Notes: generated by a model from the sequence alone, not told the origin. A stretch of DNA of 64,000 nucleotides from Chitinophagaceae bacterium (GCA_019638615.1 JAHBTL010000017.1:62001-126000); one strand, 5' to 3'; shown: positions 1-8,819, counted from the first letter of the stretch. Made by a program: numbers and translations.

Positions 1-835
1 ATACATCAGGAATGACGAACAGGTCGTATGCGGTATTGGTATTTTGCTGCCTGCGCACCCTGTCGCTCAACAGCCTGAAGCTGGTGAGGTCCAGCCAGCG
101 CCATTCGCGCATGGCAGGCATTATACAATCGTTCTCTGTATTGTATTCGTAAATATTATTCCGTACAATGCTGGGCTTGATATTTTGCAGGCTGTTATCC
201 CACCGGTTATTCTGTAAGATCACCAGCTTCACCTGTTGCTGGGGGTAGCTCACGTTGAGGTTGCCTGTATTAACGGTTAGCTGGATTTTTTGATGCGTGC
301 GAAAAACCTGCTGATTAAAAGGCTGCTGGATTTGAGCAGTTGCGACGATCATGGGATCTACCACCAGGAATCGTTTGGTAAAAGCAAGCTTCGAAGTGTC
401 GCCGTTGATAAAAACCTTTAAAACGTAATTGCCCGCTTTGGTAGGTATTATATTCCTGTCGGGAAAGATCAGTTGGTAATGCGTATAGCGTGTAAGGGTT
501 TGAGAGGAATTCCGGTAGGTGGAAATACGTTGATTCGGGTAGCCCTTTACGTAATCGTAGTAGCTCATCTGAACAGCGCTCCAGTCGGCATTACGTAATT
601 CTATATTATAATAATAGCTTTTTATGTCTGCGTCCATGTCGTCAAATTCGAGTTGCAACTGGTCATTGCTGTTCAGCTTTACAATCGGATAGGCCAATTG
701 ATTCCCATACATCGTCAACTGTACGGTTTTAATATTATCCATGAATATTTTGTCGGGTTCACGCTGGGCCATTAACCGGGAGATTGTAAAAAAAAGACAG
801 CATAAAAACAGCATAGAGGGATTACGATGGTACAT
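1..835 (-). CDS. DUF5103 / type IX secretion system plug protein (partial)
   Basis: Reading the minus strand from the ATG at 835 gives an open frame to the left edge of the window, so the C-terminus is missing. The product starts with a signal peptide (hydrophobic stretch rich in Leu, Cys and Phe, then an Ala-Gln cleavage region near residue 24). A beta-rich domain follows, with segments such as YPIVKLNSNDQLQLEFDD and YYYNIELRNADW, which I recognise from DUF5103, the N-terminal part of the type IX secretion plug protein family. That family is thought to plug the outer-membrane channel of the secretion apparatus. An in-frame TAG two codons upstream limits the start to 835 or the second ATG at 814. 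It is divergent from the permease gene, with about 43 bases between the two starts. The family call is from memory of the sequence type. Confidence 0.8.
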   Translation of the reverse strand, partial: MYHRNPSMLFLCCLFFTISRLMAQREPDKIFMDNIKTVQLTMYGNQLAYPIVKLNSNDQLQLEFDDMDADIKSYYYNIELRNADWSAVQMSYYDYVKGYPNQRISTYRNSSQTLTRYTHYQLIFPDRNIIPTKAGNYVLKVFINGDTSKLAFTKRFLVVDPMIVATAQIQQPFNQQVFRTHQKIQLTVNTGNLNVSYPQQQVKLVILQNNRWDNSLQNIKPSIVRNNIYEYNTENDCIMPAMREWRWLDLTSFRLLSDRVRRQQNTNTAYDLFVIPDV

Positions 836-878
836 CGGCTATTTCATTTATCTTCACAATTTAGTAAAATACAGTGTA

Positions 879-2114
879 TTGAATACCGCATCCTTTATAG
901 CGCGCCGTATTGCGTTTAACCGCAATCGTTCATTTTCAAGATTTATTATGCGACTGGCCATAGCCGCTACCGCTATCAGCGTTGCAGTTATGATACTTAC
1001 ACTTGCATTTGTAAACGGCTTTCAGAATGTAGTGAGCCAGAAAATTTTCAGCTTCTGGGGGCATCTGCGGGTACAGCATTACGAGCAATATAAGTCGGCT
1101 ATCGCGGAGGAATCGCCGATCGAAAAAAACGATACGGTAGTAAGCAGTATCATGGCCATTAAAGGGGTGAAACAGGTTCAGCCTTTTGCCACCAAGTATG
1201 CCATTCTCAAAACCCCGGAATCTATTGAAGGGATATTATTCAAAGGCATAGACAACCAGTATGATTTTAGCTCCATGCAACAATTTCTTACCCGGGGACG
1301 ATGGCCTGCCTTTAACGACAGCACCTACAGCCGGGAAATAGTATTGTCGGAATATACCGCCAACCAACTGCAGTTGAACGTAAATGACAAGGTGCTGATC
1401 TATTTCTTTAAAGGTAATAATGAGAAGCCCCGCCCGGACAAACTGACGATAACAGGGTTGTATAAAACCAATATGGAGGAGTACGATAAATTGTATGCCA
1501 TCGGAGACCTGAAACTGGTACAACGCCTGAACGATTGGGATAAAGGTGAAATAGGAGGATACGAAATATTTTTAGATGATTACCAGAAGATAGATGAGTT
1601 GAATGACCGGATATTTGAAGCATTACCGGATAAATGGGGAAGTAAGTCCATCAAAGATGTATATCCCAATATATTCGACTGGCTGCAACTGCAGGACATT
1701 AACCGGTATGTTGTATTAGGGGTGATGATCGTAATTGCAATTATTAACCTTGTAACCTGTCTCATCATTATGGTGCTGGAGCGCACACGCATGATCGGGG
1801 TATTAAAAGCAGTGGGCGCTACAGACTGGACCGTGCAAAAAATATTTACATGGCAGGGCGCTATTATTACTTCGGTAGGGATAGCCATTGGTTTGGCAAT
1901 AGGACTGGGCGTATGTTACTTTCAGCAGCAAACGGGCTTCATGAAGTTTTGGGACGAAAATGCTTACTATATGCTGGTTGTGCCTGTAAAACTGGTATGG
2001 TGGGAAGTGCTGCTGATCGTACTGGGCACATTGCTGGTATGTACGCTCACTTTAATGATACCCTCGCTGGTGAGCAGGAGGATACAGCCGGCGAAGGCAG
2101 TGCAGTTCAGGTAA
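879..2114 (+). CDS. ABC transporter permease, LolC/FtsX (MacB-like) family
   Basis: The 411-residue inner-membrane permease has the LolC/E and FtsX layout: one N-terminal membrane segment (about residues 25-45, LAIAATAISVAVMILTLAF), a large periplasmic MacB_PCD-like domain, and three C-terminal membrane segments from about residue 275. The motif ERTRMIGVLKAVGATDW before the third segment is the classic FtsX-domain signature. Family members work with a LolD-type ATPase to extract lipoproteins or drive other envelope steps; no ATPase gene is adjacent. I chose the TTG at 879 because the product then begins NTASFIARRIAFN, matching the usual family N-terminus, and because a promoter-like TATCTTCA lies at about 849-856. 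The frame is open upstream, but using an earlier ATG (741) would place the promoter inside the gene and overlap the divergent gene. Confidence 0.83.
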   Translation: MNTASFIARRIAFNRNRSFSRFIMRLAIAATAISVAVMILTLAFVNGFQNVVSQKIFSFWGHLRVQHYEQYKSAIAEESPIEKNDTVVSSIMAIKGVKQVQPFATKYAILKTPESIEGILFKGIDNQYDFSSMQQFLTRGRWPAFNDSTYSREIVLSEYTANQLQLNVNDKVLIYFFKGNNEKPRPDKLTITGLYKTNMEEYDKLYAIGDLKLVQRLNDWDKGEIGGYEIFLDDYQKIDELNDRIFEALPDKWGSKSIKDVYPNIFDWLQLQDINRYVVLGVMIVIAIINLVTCLIIMVLERTRMIGVLKAVGATDWTVQKIFTWQGAIITSVGIAIGLAIGLGVCYFQQQTGFMKFWDENAYYMLVVPVKLVWWEVLLIVLGTLLVCTLTLMIPSLVSRRIQPAKAVQFR

Positions 2115-2166
2115 CAGCTATATATACCATCCTGGGAATTAAAATATTCATTTAGTTTCGGTTAAT

Positions 2167-3576
2167 ATGAATACCACTCCATCTTTTAGGCCATCGCTCA
2201 GCCTGCTTGACGCTACCATGGTGGTAGCCGGCAGTATGATCGGATCGGGCATTTTTATCGTAAGCGCCGATATTACCCGGAATACAGGAAGCGCGGGCTG
2301 GCTGATACTGGTATGGCTGATGACAGGCTTCATGACTATTACAGCCGCCTTAAGCTATGGAGAGCTGAGCGGCATGTTCCCCAGGGCAGGCGGGCAGTAC
2401 ATATACCTGAAAGAGGGATGGAATCCTTTGATTGCCTTTTTGTATGGATGGAGTTTTTTTGCCGTGATACAAACCGCCACTATTGCCGCGGTAGGAGTGG
2501 CCTTCGCAAAATTTACCGCTTATATTTCCCCGATTTTCAGCGAAGACAATCAACTGCTGGATATAGGATTCTTCAGCGTATCTGCCGCCCAACTGCTGGC
2601 TATAGCGGTCATCGTTTTGCTTACGCTGATCAATACACGGGGAGTAAAAGAAGGCAAAATATTGCAGACAACATTTACGCTTACCAAAATTGTAAGCCTG
2701 GCTGCGCTGGTTGTTTTTGGATTGTTTGCGGCAAAAGCCGACGTATGGCAGGCCAACTGGACAAATGCCTGGGATATGCATGGACTGGCAGCAGACGGTA
2801 CAATAACCCATTACACCACCATTATGGCATTGGGAGCAGTAGCCGCCGCTATGGTGGGTTCTATTTTCAGCAGCGACGCCTGGAACAATGTCGCCTCCAT
2901 TGCAGGTGAAATAAAAAACCCAAAAAAGAATATAGGGCTGAGCCTTTTTTTAGGAACGCTGATCGTAACAGTGGTGTATGCGCTCACCAATATTATGTAT
3001 ACGGCCGTATTGCCTCTGCAGGAAATTGCTTCAGCGGAAAAAGACAGGGTTGCCGTTGCCGCTTCACATGTTATTTTTGGCGAGGCCGGCACAACCATTA
3101 TTGCCATTATGATCATGGTTTCAACTTTCGGTTGTAACAATGGCTTAATACTGGCAGGGGCAAGGGTATACTATACAATGGCAAATGATGGATTGTTCTT
3201 TAAAAAAGCCGGTTCCCTCAACAGGACGTCTGTACCGTCTTTTGCCCTGTGGATACAATGTATCCTGGCCGCTGCCTGGTGCCTGAGCGGAAAGTACGGT
3301 GATCTGCTGGATATGATATCGTTTGTAGTGGTAGGCTTTTACGTGCTTACGATCATTGGGATTTTCAGGTTGCGTAAAAAACGACCTGACCTGGACAGAC
3401 CCTACAGGGCATTCGGCTATCCCGTGCTCCCCGTTATCTATATACTTATGGGACTTGCCTTCTGTATTTTGCTGATCATTTTTAAGCCTAAGTTTACCTG
3501 GCCCGGCTTGATCATCGCTTTAGCAGGCATACCGGTATACTATATTGTAATGCGTGCAGGAAAGAAGCCGGACTAA
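2167..3576 (+). CDS. APC-family amino acid permease
   Basis: This 469-residue membrane protein has about 12 hydrophobic segments. The N-terminal motif GSMIGSGIFIVSADI and the following LSYGELSGMFPRAGGQYIYLKEG block are hallmark APC-superfamily substrate and ion-site segments (helix 1 with its GSGIF break, then helices 2-3). Length is normal for the family. It probably moves an amino acid or amine across the inner membrane by proton symport or exchange; the substrate cannot be read from sequence. A TAGTTTCG element at 2153-2160, just upstream of the ATG, resembles the -7 box of Bacteroidota. It converges on the phosphonoacetate genes, so a link with aminophosphonate uptake is only a guess from location. 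Confidence 0.85.
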   Translation: MNTTPSFRPSLSLLDATMVVAGSMIGSGIFIVSADITRNTGSAGWLILVWLMTGFMTITAALSYGELSGMFPRAGGQYIYLKEGWNPLIAFLYGWSFFAVIQTATIAAVGVAFAKFTAYISPIFSEDNQLLDIGFFSVSAAQLLAIAVIVLLTLINTRGVKEGKILQTTFTLTKIVSLAALVVFGLFAAKADVWQANWTNAWDMHGLAADGTITHYTTIMALGAVAAAMVGSIFSSDAWNNVASIAGEIKNPKKNIGLSLFLGTLIVTVVYALTNIMYTAVLPLQEIASAEKDRVAVAASHVIFGEAGTTIIAIMIMVSTFGCNNGLILAGARVYYTMANDGLFFKKAGSLNRTSVPSFALWIQCILAAAWCLSGKYGDLLDMISFVVVGFYVLTIIGIFRLRKKRPDLDRPYRAFGYPVLPVIYILMGLAFCILLIIFKPKFTWPGLIIALAGIPVYYIVMRAGKKPD

Positions 3577-3620
3577 AGCTATACCGGCAATTTGATGCGT
3601 TTTTTCCTGTCTGCTACCTG

Positions 3621-5033
3621 CTACCAGGGCAGCGAAAATGTTTTTACGAACGTAAAGCATTTCATGGCTTCAATTACTCCTTCTTTAATTCCCAGTCCGG
3701 AATCTTTGATACCGCCAAAGGGCGAGCTTTCAATACGGTATCCCGGAACCTCGTTAATGTTTACGGTTCCCACTTTTAATTCTTTTACAAAACGCAGGGC
3801 ATATTCCATGTTGTTCGTAACAATACCGCTCGATAAACCGTATGCTGTGGAGTTTGATAATGCAATGGCATCGTCTATATCCTTAAATGTAAGAACAGGC
3901 GCCAGCGGTCCGAAAGATTCATGCACTACCATCTCTGCATTACGCGGAACATCCACAATTACGGTAGGTTCCAGCAATGCACCGGTGCGTTTGCCTCCTG
4001 ATACCACTTTTGCTCCTTGCACTACTGCTTTTTTTACTACTTCTTCCAGGTAAACGGCGGCTGCTTCATCAATTACAGTGCCTACCTTTGTTTCCGGATC
4101 GGACGGATCGCCGCACGTATATTCTTTGGCCCTGGCAATCAATTTTTCCGTAAAAGCATCTTTAATTTTTTCGTGCACCAGTATCCGTTTTACGGCTGTA
4201 CAACGTTGCCCGCTATTCCTGAAAGAACCTTCCGCTGCCAGGTGAACAGCAGTATCCATGTCTGCATCTTCCATTATAATTAACGGGTCATTTCCGCCAA
4301 GCTCCAGGATCACTTTTTTATACCCTGCAGAAGCGGCAATTCGTTTTCCAACCGGCACGCTGCCTGTAAAAGAAACTATCTCCACCCTTGGATCTTTCAC
4401 GAGGGGCTCGGCAATTTCATGGGTAGGCCCCAACAATGTGCTGAGCATGTATACAGGAAGTCCCGCCTCGTATAACAATTCTGTCAGCAGGATGGCTGTC
4501 AGGGGCGTTTTTTCGGATGGCTTTAATATAACGGGAACGCCTGTTGCCAAAGCAGGAGCGAGCTTATGGGCTACCTGGTTCAGCGGATGATTAAACGGGG
4601 TGATGCATACCGCCAGCGAAAGTGGTTCGCGTACTGTAAATATTTTCCGGGCTTTGCCTTGCGGCGATATATCACAGGAAAATATTTGTCCATCGTCTTT
4701 CAGGCTTTCCATGGCTGCAAACATCAGCACATCATGCGCCCTGCCCGTTTCATACCGGGCTTCGCGTATTGCCAGTCCCGATTCCGCGCTGATCGTTTGT
4801 GCAAACAGTTCTTTTCTTTCAACCAGCAGTTGCCTTGCCTTGTCCAGTATGCTGAAACGATCATAACGTGTCAGCTTTTTTCCTCCTTTCAATGCGGTGG
4901 TGATGGCTTCTTCAACATGCGAGGCATTTGCCAGCGTAACAGTGCCAACCAGCCTGTTATCGTACGGGCTTTTTACCTCCAGCAATTGATCACTTTTTAC
5001 AGGATTTCCTGCTACGTAACTGGTAGCGTTCAT
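3621..5033 (-). CDS. phnY: phosphonoacetaldehyde dehydrogenase (aldehyde dehydrogenase family)
   Basis: The 470-residue protein is a complete NAD(P)-dependent aldehyde dehydrogenase. The oxyanion Asn is N148 (in CITPFNHP), the general-base Glu is E244 (in VILELGGNDP), and the catalytic Cys is C278 (in FRNSGQRCTA). Aldehyde dehydrogenases are hard to assign by substrate alone. The specific call comes from the gene 10 bases upstream, a phosphonoacetate hydrolase: in the PhnW-PhnY-PhnA route, PhnY oxidises phosphonoacetaldehyde to phosphonoacetate, which PhnA then cleaves. The two genes are on the same strand and are very likely co-transcribed. The 2-aminoethylphosphonate transaminase PhnW is not in this window. 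Without the neighbour I would call it only an aldehyde dehydrogenase. Confidence 0.8.
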   Translation of the reverse strand: MNATSYVAGNPVKSDQLLEVKSPYDNRLVGTVTLANASHVEEAITTALKGGKKLTRYDRFSILDKARQLLVERKELFAQTISAESGLAIREARYETGRAHDVLMFAAMESLKDDGQIFSCDISPQGKARKIFTVREPLSLAVCITPFNHPLNQVAHKLAPALATGVPVILKPSEKTPLTAILLTELLYEAGLPVYMLSTLLGPTHEIAEPLVKDPRVEIVSFTGSVPVGKRIAASAGYKKVILELGGNDPLIIMEDADMDTAVHLAAEGSFRNSGQRCTAVKRILVHEKIKDAFTEKLIARAKEYTCGDPSDPETKVGTVIDEAAAVYLEEVVKKAVVQGAKVVSGGKRTGALLEPTVIVDVPRNAEMVVHESFGPLAPVLTFKDIDDAIALSNSTAYGLSSGIVTNNMEYALRFVKELKVGTVNINEVPGYRIESSPFGGIKDSGLGIKEGVIEAMKCFTFVKTFSLPW

Positions 5034-5043
5034 ATAGTAAGCT

Positions 5044-6297
5044 TTAACGGGTTATTGAATGGGTGCCATTGATGGTAAAATCAAATACATCAAAATTGCG
5101 CGGATCGCAGGATGCTTTCATTTGATAAGCTTTGCTGAGCGGGTGTGAAATGATTAACGGAACCATTTCCTCGTATCGTCCTCCATGAGAGCGAAGCGTA
5201 CCATCCAGCGCAGACAGGTCATGGTATTGCGGGCGACGTCCCACCACCACATCTCTTGCAGACAATACTACCAGGTCTCCAATCCGGTCTTCGGGTTGTT
5301 CCAGCAAACGGGTTGCCGTGGCTTTATCGTGCACTTCGGTGATGCCCGGCTGTATGGCTAACCAGTTTTTTACTTCTGGAACATCGTGTTTTTTATCTAC
5401 ATGAACCACAACATACGAACCCAATGCACCATGATGCTTTACATATGGATCTGTAATGGGGCAGATTACCCTGAATCCTTCGCCAAACTTTTCTTCAAGC
5501 ATATCTTCTACAAATAAAACATTCGGCTGTCCGTCTGCTTTTACTTTGGCATTCATTCCGTGGTCGGCAGTGGCGCCTACAATGGCTCCCGCTTTTACCA
5601 GTTTGCCTATTTCCGCATCCATCGTTTCGTAAAATGCCAGCGATTCTTCTGCTTCGGGCGCATAAGTATGCTGCATATAATCAGTGAGCGATAAGTAAAG
5701 GAAGTCTGCCAGTCCTTTTTCAATCAACGCCACGCCTGCACGCAGTACGAACAGGCTGGCATCGGCGCTGTAAATGGCGGGAGTAGGATACCCTACTACC
5801 TTCTCGGCGTCTTCAATGCCGTGTGTTTCCTTACGGGCAAGATTTGCCTTTTCGGCAGAAAAGGCGATGCCGTTGAGCTGATAAGAAAGAATATCCCTCA
5901 GCTTTTCTTTGGCGGTAACTACAGCTACTTTTCTTCCTGCATTGGCAGCCGCTGCCAGGATGGTTTCTGCTCTCAGGTATTCAGAAGAATTCATCATTAC
6001 TTCCTGGTCTTTGGCGGCATCGTAAAAGAAATTACCACTGATGCCGTGCACAGCCGGCGATACGCCTGTTACTATGGATGAATTGTTTACATTGGTAAAA
6101 GAAGGAAGCGCGCCTCTTACCATGCCCCGGTAACCATTTTTACTCATTTGCTGCAGGTGAGGCAGCCTTCCGTTCGCTGCCGTTACATCCAGGTATTCAT
6201 CTGCCGATCCGTCGATGCATATTACAACGATCGGTCGGGCAGGCGGGGTATAGGAAATGCCATTGGCAGAAAACGATTGGGTGGAAATAGAAGCCAT
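5044..6297 (-). CDS. phnA: phosphonoacetate hydrolase
   Basis: This 417-residue cytoplasmic enzyme of the alkaline phosphatase/nucleotide pyrophosphatase superfamily cleaves the C-P bond of phosphonoacetate to acetate and phosphate, using two metal ions. The metal and catalytic residues are visible and match the positions I recall for the Sinorhizobium meliloti enzyme: D29 (VVICIDGS), nucleophile T68 (ALPSFTNVNNSS), D206 and H210 (LTDYMQH), D245-H246 (GATADHGMN) and H371 (LRSHGGRYEE). There is no signal peptide. It is the first gene of the phnA-phnY pair and has a good Bacteroidota promoter about 40 bases before its ATG. The XRE-cupin regulator lies just upstream on the same strand. Complete catalytic residues make this a confident functional call. 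Confidence 0.92.
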   Translation of the reverse strand: MASISTQSFSANGISYTPPARPIVVICIDGSADEYLDVTAANGRLPHLQQMSKNGYRGMVRGALPSFTNVNNSSIVTGVSPAVHGISGNFFYDAAKDQEVMMNSSEYLRAETILAAAANAGRKVAVVTAKEKLRDILSYQLNGIAFSAEKANLARKETHGIEDAEKVVGYPTPAIYSADASLFVLRAGVALIEKGLADFLYLSLTDYMQHTYAPEAEESLAFYETMDAEIGKLVKAGAIVGATADHGMNAKVKADGQPNVLFVEDMLEEKFGEGFRVICPITDPYVKHHGALGSYVVVHVDKKHDVPEVKNWLAIQPGITEVHDKATATRLLEQPEDRIGDLVVLSARDVVVGRRPQYHDLSALDGTLRSHGGRYEEMVPLIISHPLSKAYQMKASCDPRNFDVFDFTINGTHSITR

Positions 6298-6330
6298 TGT
6301 AATTGTTTATAAATACTAAAAATTATATAG

Positions 6331-6360
6331 CAAATGTAAACAAATTGCGCTTAAGCCCAA
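6331..6360 (-). promoter_or_regulatory. Bacteroidota-type promoter for phnA-phnY
   Basis: On the minus strand, TTG (6360-6358) is followed after exactly 19 bases by TACATTTG (6338-6331). This fits the Bacteroidota primary-sigma consensus of a -33 TTG and a -7 TAnnTTTG box. The phnA ATG begins at 6297, leaving a short leader. Confidence 0.6.
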
Positions 6361-6400
6361 TATAAAGTTGGGAGAAATTGCAACAATTATAAATAGCTGG

Positions 6401-6991
6401 TTAACTTTTGCCGGAAGCGATGAAAAAATAAATCACCAGCATCAATGCATCACTATTTCCCACATTGGCTGGTTTATGCGGTAATCTTCCATCAAAAAAG
6501 AGCGAATCGCCTTCTTCCAGGATGTATTTTTCATCTTCTATCTGGTATTCAACCCTGCCTTTTATAATGTATTTGTATTCATAAGCGTCGGTTCTGATCA
6601 TTTGCGTACGACGCGCCCCTTTCTTAAGTTCCAGTAATATGGTATCTACGGGACCGCCATCCATATTGCGGGTAAGTATCCGCTTGTATTTAAAACCTTT
6701 TGCGGGTTCTTTTTCAAATGCCTGGTAATCTTTTGAAGTCTTAATAATGATTTTTTGTTGTCCTTCTTTACCGTGACTGATGTCCTCAAAAAAGTCTTTC
6801 AGGTCTACATTCAGTGCCAGCACGATATTCATTAAAACCGGGAGGGAAGGAACAGTCCGGTTGTTTTCAATTTGCGAAATCAACCCTTTGCTTACCTGTG
6901 CTTCTGTTGCAAGCTCCTGTACCGTTTTCTTTTGTGTTTTCCTGATTTCTTTAATCTTATTGCTGATCTGGATAAGCACGTCATCCTGCAT
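6401..6991 (-). CDS. XRE-family HTH regulator with C-terminal cupin domain
   Basis: The 196-residue protein has an N-terminal XRE-type helix-turn-helix (about residues 8-62, with VQELATEAQVSKGLISQIEN as the recognition region). A C-terminal cupin beta-barrel follows (about residues 110-190, including YKYIIKGRVEYQI and LEEGDSLFFDG). Such HTH-cupin regulators usually sense a small metabolite in the cupin pocket and control a nearby catabolic operon. It lies directly upstream of phnA on the same strand, so phosphonoacetate or a related phosphonate is the obvious candidate ligand, although this is inferred from position. About 100 bases separate it from phnA and contain a separate promoter, so the two are probably transcribed independently. 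Confidence 0.85.
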   Translation of the reverse strand: MQDDVLIQISNKIKEIRKTQKKTVQELATEAQVSKGLISQIENNRTVPSLPVLMNIVLALNVDLKDFFEDISHGKEGQQKIIIKTSKDYQAFEKEPAKGFKYKRILTRNMDGGPVDTILLELKKGARRTQMIRTDAYEYKYIIKGRVEYQIEDEKYILEEGDSLFFDGRLPHKPANVGNSDALMLVIYFFIASGKS

Positions 6992-7090
6992 GAGTAATAT
7001 TATTTTAAACTAAATTAAACGTTAAGGACATATCATGCAAATGTTTCCTCACTCTGCCGTGATAATAAGAGTTTTCATAAAATAAGCGGT

Positions 7091-7098
7091 TATCTTTG
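7091..7098 (+). promoter_or_regulatory. -7 promoter element upstream of gpmA
   Basis: TATCTTTG fits the TAnnTTTG -7 box of Bacteroidota promoters and lies 22 bases before the gpmA ATG. A clean -33 TTG at the expected spacing is not evident, so this is a partial match. Confidence 0.4.
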
Positions 7099-7120
7099 TT
7101 TTGAATCAATAATCATTGCT

Positions 7121-7726
7121 ATGCCATTACTGGTAATTGTACGACATGGACAATCGCAATGGAACCTTGAAAACAGGTTTACGGGCGATACAGATGTTGA
7201 GCTTACAAAGCTGGGAAGGGACGAGGCGCATGCTGCCGGTAAAAAGCTTAAAAATATAGTGTTCGATACAGCATTTACTTCCCTGCTGACACGGGCTGTG
7301 GAAACTTTGCGTATTATACTGGAGGAAATTGACCAGGTACGGATACCCGTTATCCGGAACAGCGCTTTAAATGAAAGAAGCTATGGAGAGCTGCAGGGGT
7401 TGAACAAAGCTGAGATGGCTGATAAGTACGGCGCTGAACAAATTGAAGCATGGAGACGCGGGTTCGAAATCAAGCCACCCGGGGGAGAAAGCCTTAAAGA
7501 AACGGCGGAAAGAGTAATACCGTTTTACCAGCATGAAATGGAGCCTTTGCTCGTTGCGGATAAAAATGTACTGGTAGTGGCACATGGAAACAGCCTCAGG
7601 GCCCTGATGATGTATCTTGAAAAAATAAGCGTGGATGCCATCGCTTCGGTCAATATCCCCACCGGGACTCCGCGTGTATATACTTTCAGCAGTCATTTAA
7701 AGCTGGTGGATGTACTGTATCTATAG
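7121..7726 (+). CDS. gpmA: 2,3-bisphosphoglycerate-dependent phosphoglycerate mutase
   Basis: This 201-residue cytoplasmic enzyme interconverts 3- and 2-phosphoglycerate in glycolysis. The phosphohistidine is H9 in VIVRHGQSQWN, R58 lies in the SLLTRAVETL block, E85 lies in the diagnostic ALNERSYGELQGLNK motif of true mutases (rather than general phosphatases), and the second catalytic His is H155 in VVAHGNSLRA. It is shorter than the 250-residue E. coli enzyme but fits the compact bacterial subtype. Its 3' end overlaps the convergent SGNH hydrolase gene by six bases. Confidence 0.9.
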   Translation: MPLLVIVRHGQSQWNLENRFTGDTDVELTKLGRDEAHAAGKKLKNIVFDTAFTSLLTRAVETLRIILEEIDQVRIPVIRNSALNERSYGELQGLNKAEMADKYGAEQIEAWRRGFEIKPPGGESLKETAERVIPFYQHEMEPLLVADKNVLVVAHGNSLRALMMYLEKISVDAIASVNIPTGTPRVYTFSSHLKLVDVLYL

Positions 7727-8545
7727 CCATTTCCTGAATACTTTTTCCAGCATATCTGCTATCACCTTATATCCCTTGTCAGACGGATGCAGTCCGTCGT
7801 AAGTCATATCAATGGCATCCTCTGGATAAGGGTATTCATCGGTTTCCGGATGAAAAGGTATTTGCAGATAGTCCGGGTACCGATAGTTTTTATATGCACC
7901 TGTAGCCGGGTCTTTCAGCCGTTTGTATTTTACCAGGGTTTCCAGCGTCATACCGCTTTTGTTATACAGGTCTACCACCGGTATTTTTTCATACTTTCCA
8001 ATAGTATTGATCGCGTCTGCAAACTGCGACAGCATCTGCCCGTTCTTTTCCCTGTATGACCCATACGCGTTGTTCGTCATGCCGTCAACATACACAAAGT
8101 CGGTTCTTTGCATAGGAGTGATAAGGATGATCCTGGCTTTTTTATTCAAACTGCGTATTTTATCAATAATAATGCGGAATGAACCATATAGCGTGTTATT
8201 GCCCGTATTGTTTTTATAATCATCCGGCGTTCCTACAGGGCGTCCCTGCCACCAGTCGTTGGTGCCAAGAAAAATAGAATACACATCCGCCTTTACAAGC
8301 CCCAGGTTGTTGATCTCCTTTGCAATGTCGCCGGATGTCCACCCGTTATGCCCCTGGTTGATATAGCTGATATGCGGCAGCTTCTCTTTGATCATCGTCA
8401 TATACCCTTGGGTAATGCGGCTTCCGGCTTCATCGGCATGCTCATTCAGGTAGGTGATCGAATCGCCGATGGCCACCCAGGTAACGGGCTGTTGACGGAA
8501 CGCTAAACAGGCAACCAGTAATAAAGCGAAAGATATTTTTTTCAT
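7721..8545 (-). CDS. secreted SGNH/GDSL-type hydrolase
   Basis: The 274-residue protein starts with a signal peptide (MKKISFALLLVACLAF) followed directly by the SGNH domain. Block I is VAIGDSITYL (nucleophile Ser in GDS), the Asn of block III is in LGTNDWW, and the Asp/His of block V are in YDGLHPSDKGY. These are the residues of a lipase/esterase-type hydrolase acting outside the cytoplasm, on an acyl or acetyl ester that cannot be identified. The frame stays open upstream to about 8596, but the ATG at 8545 puts the signal peptide at the N-terminus. It converges on gpmA with a six-base overlap, so the two genes share a 3' end and probably lack a conventional terminator between them. Confidence 0.85.
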   Translation of the reverse strand: MKKISFALLLVACLAFRQQPVTWVAIGDSITYLNEHADEAGSRITQGYMTMIKEKLPHISYINQGHNGWTSGDIAKEINNLGLVKADVYSIFLGTNDWWQGRPVGTPDDYKNNTGNNTLYGSFRIIIDKIRSLNKKARIILITPMQRTDFVYVDGMTNNAYGSYREKNGQMLSQFADAINTIGKYEKIPVVDLYNKSGMTLETLVKYKRLKDPATGAYKNYRYPDYLQIPFHPETDEYPYPEDAIDMTYDGLHPSDKGYKVIADMLEKVFRKWL

Positions 8546-8794
8546 AGCGTGAATGTACGTGTAATACCGCGAAGTTTTGCAAGGGGGAGTGACCAAAAAG
8601 GCCGCTAAATAAATAATTTATTCGGGTAGGTGATGGAGACTAATAGTCGTTTATGCGATTCTCAGCGCCTTTATTTACCTTTTTAGTCAGCCCCCTGTTA
8701 TAAAAACATCACCTGTGTTTTAATATAATGCAGATGCCTAAAAATATTAATTAGCCTGCAGCCCGGTTTCTCTGAATAATATTATTTTCGCTGC

Positions 8795-8810
8795 TTACCA
8801 CCAGTGGTAA
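8795..8810. promoter_or_regulatory. palindromic operator candidate before the aryl-lipid genes
   Basis: TTACCACCAGTGGTAA has two perfect 7-base arms around a CA centre. It begins four bases after a -7-like TATTTTCG (8783-8790) and ends nine bases before the ligase ATG at 8820, where a repressor bound at the transcription start would block initiation. The binding protein is unknown. Confidence 0.45.
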
Positions 8811-8819
8811 CAGTTCATT

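Noticed and set aside
741-878. Longer N-terminus for the ABC permease starting at 741
   Set aside because: This would run inside the divergent secretion-plug gene and across its promoter; family N-terminus fits the TTG at 879.
3567-3588. Terminator between the permease and phnY genes
   Set aside because: The GCCGG/CCGGC arms are only five bases long with a 12-base loop, and the T-run is distant; too weak to call.
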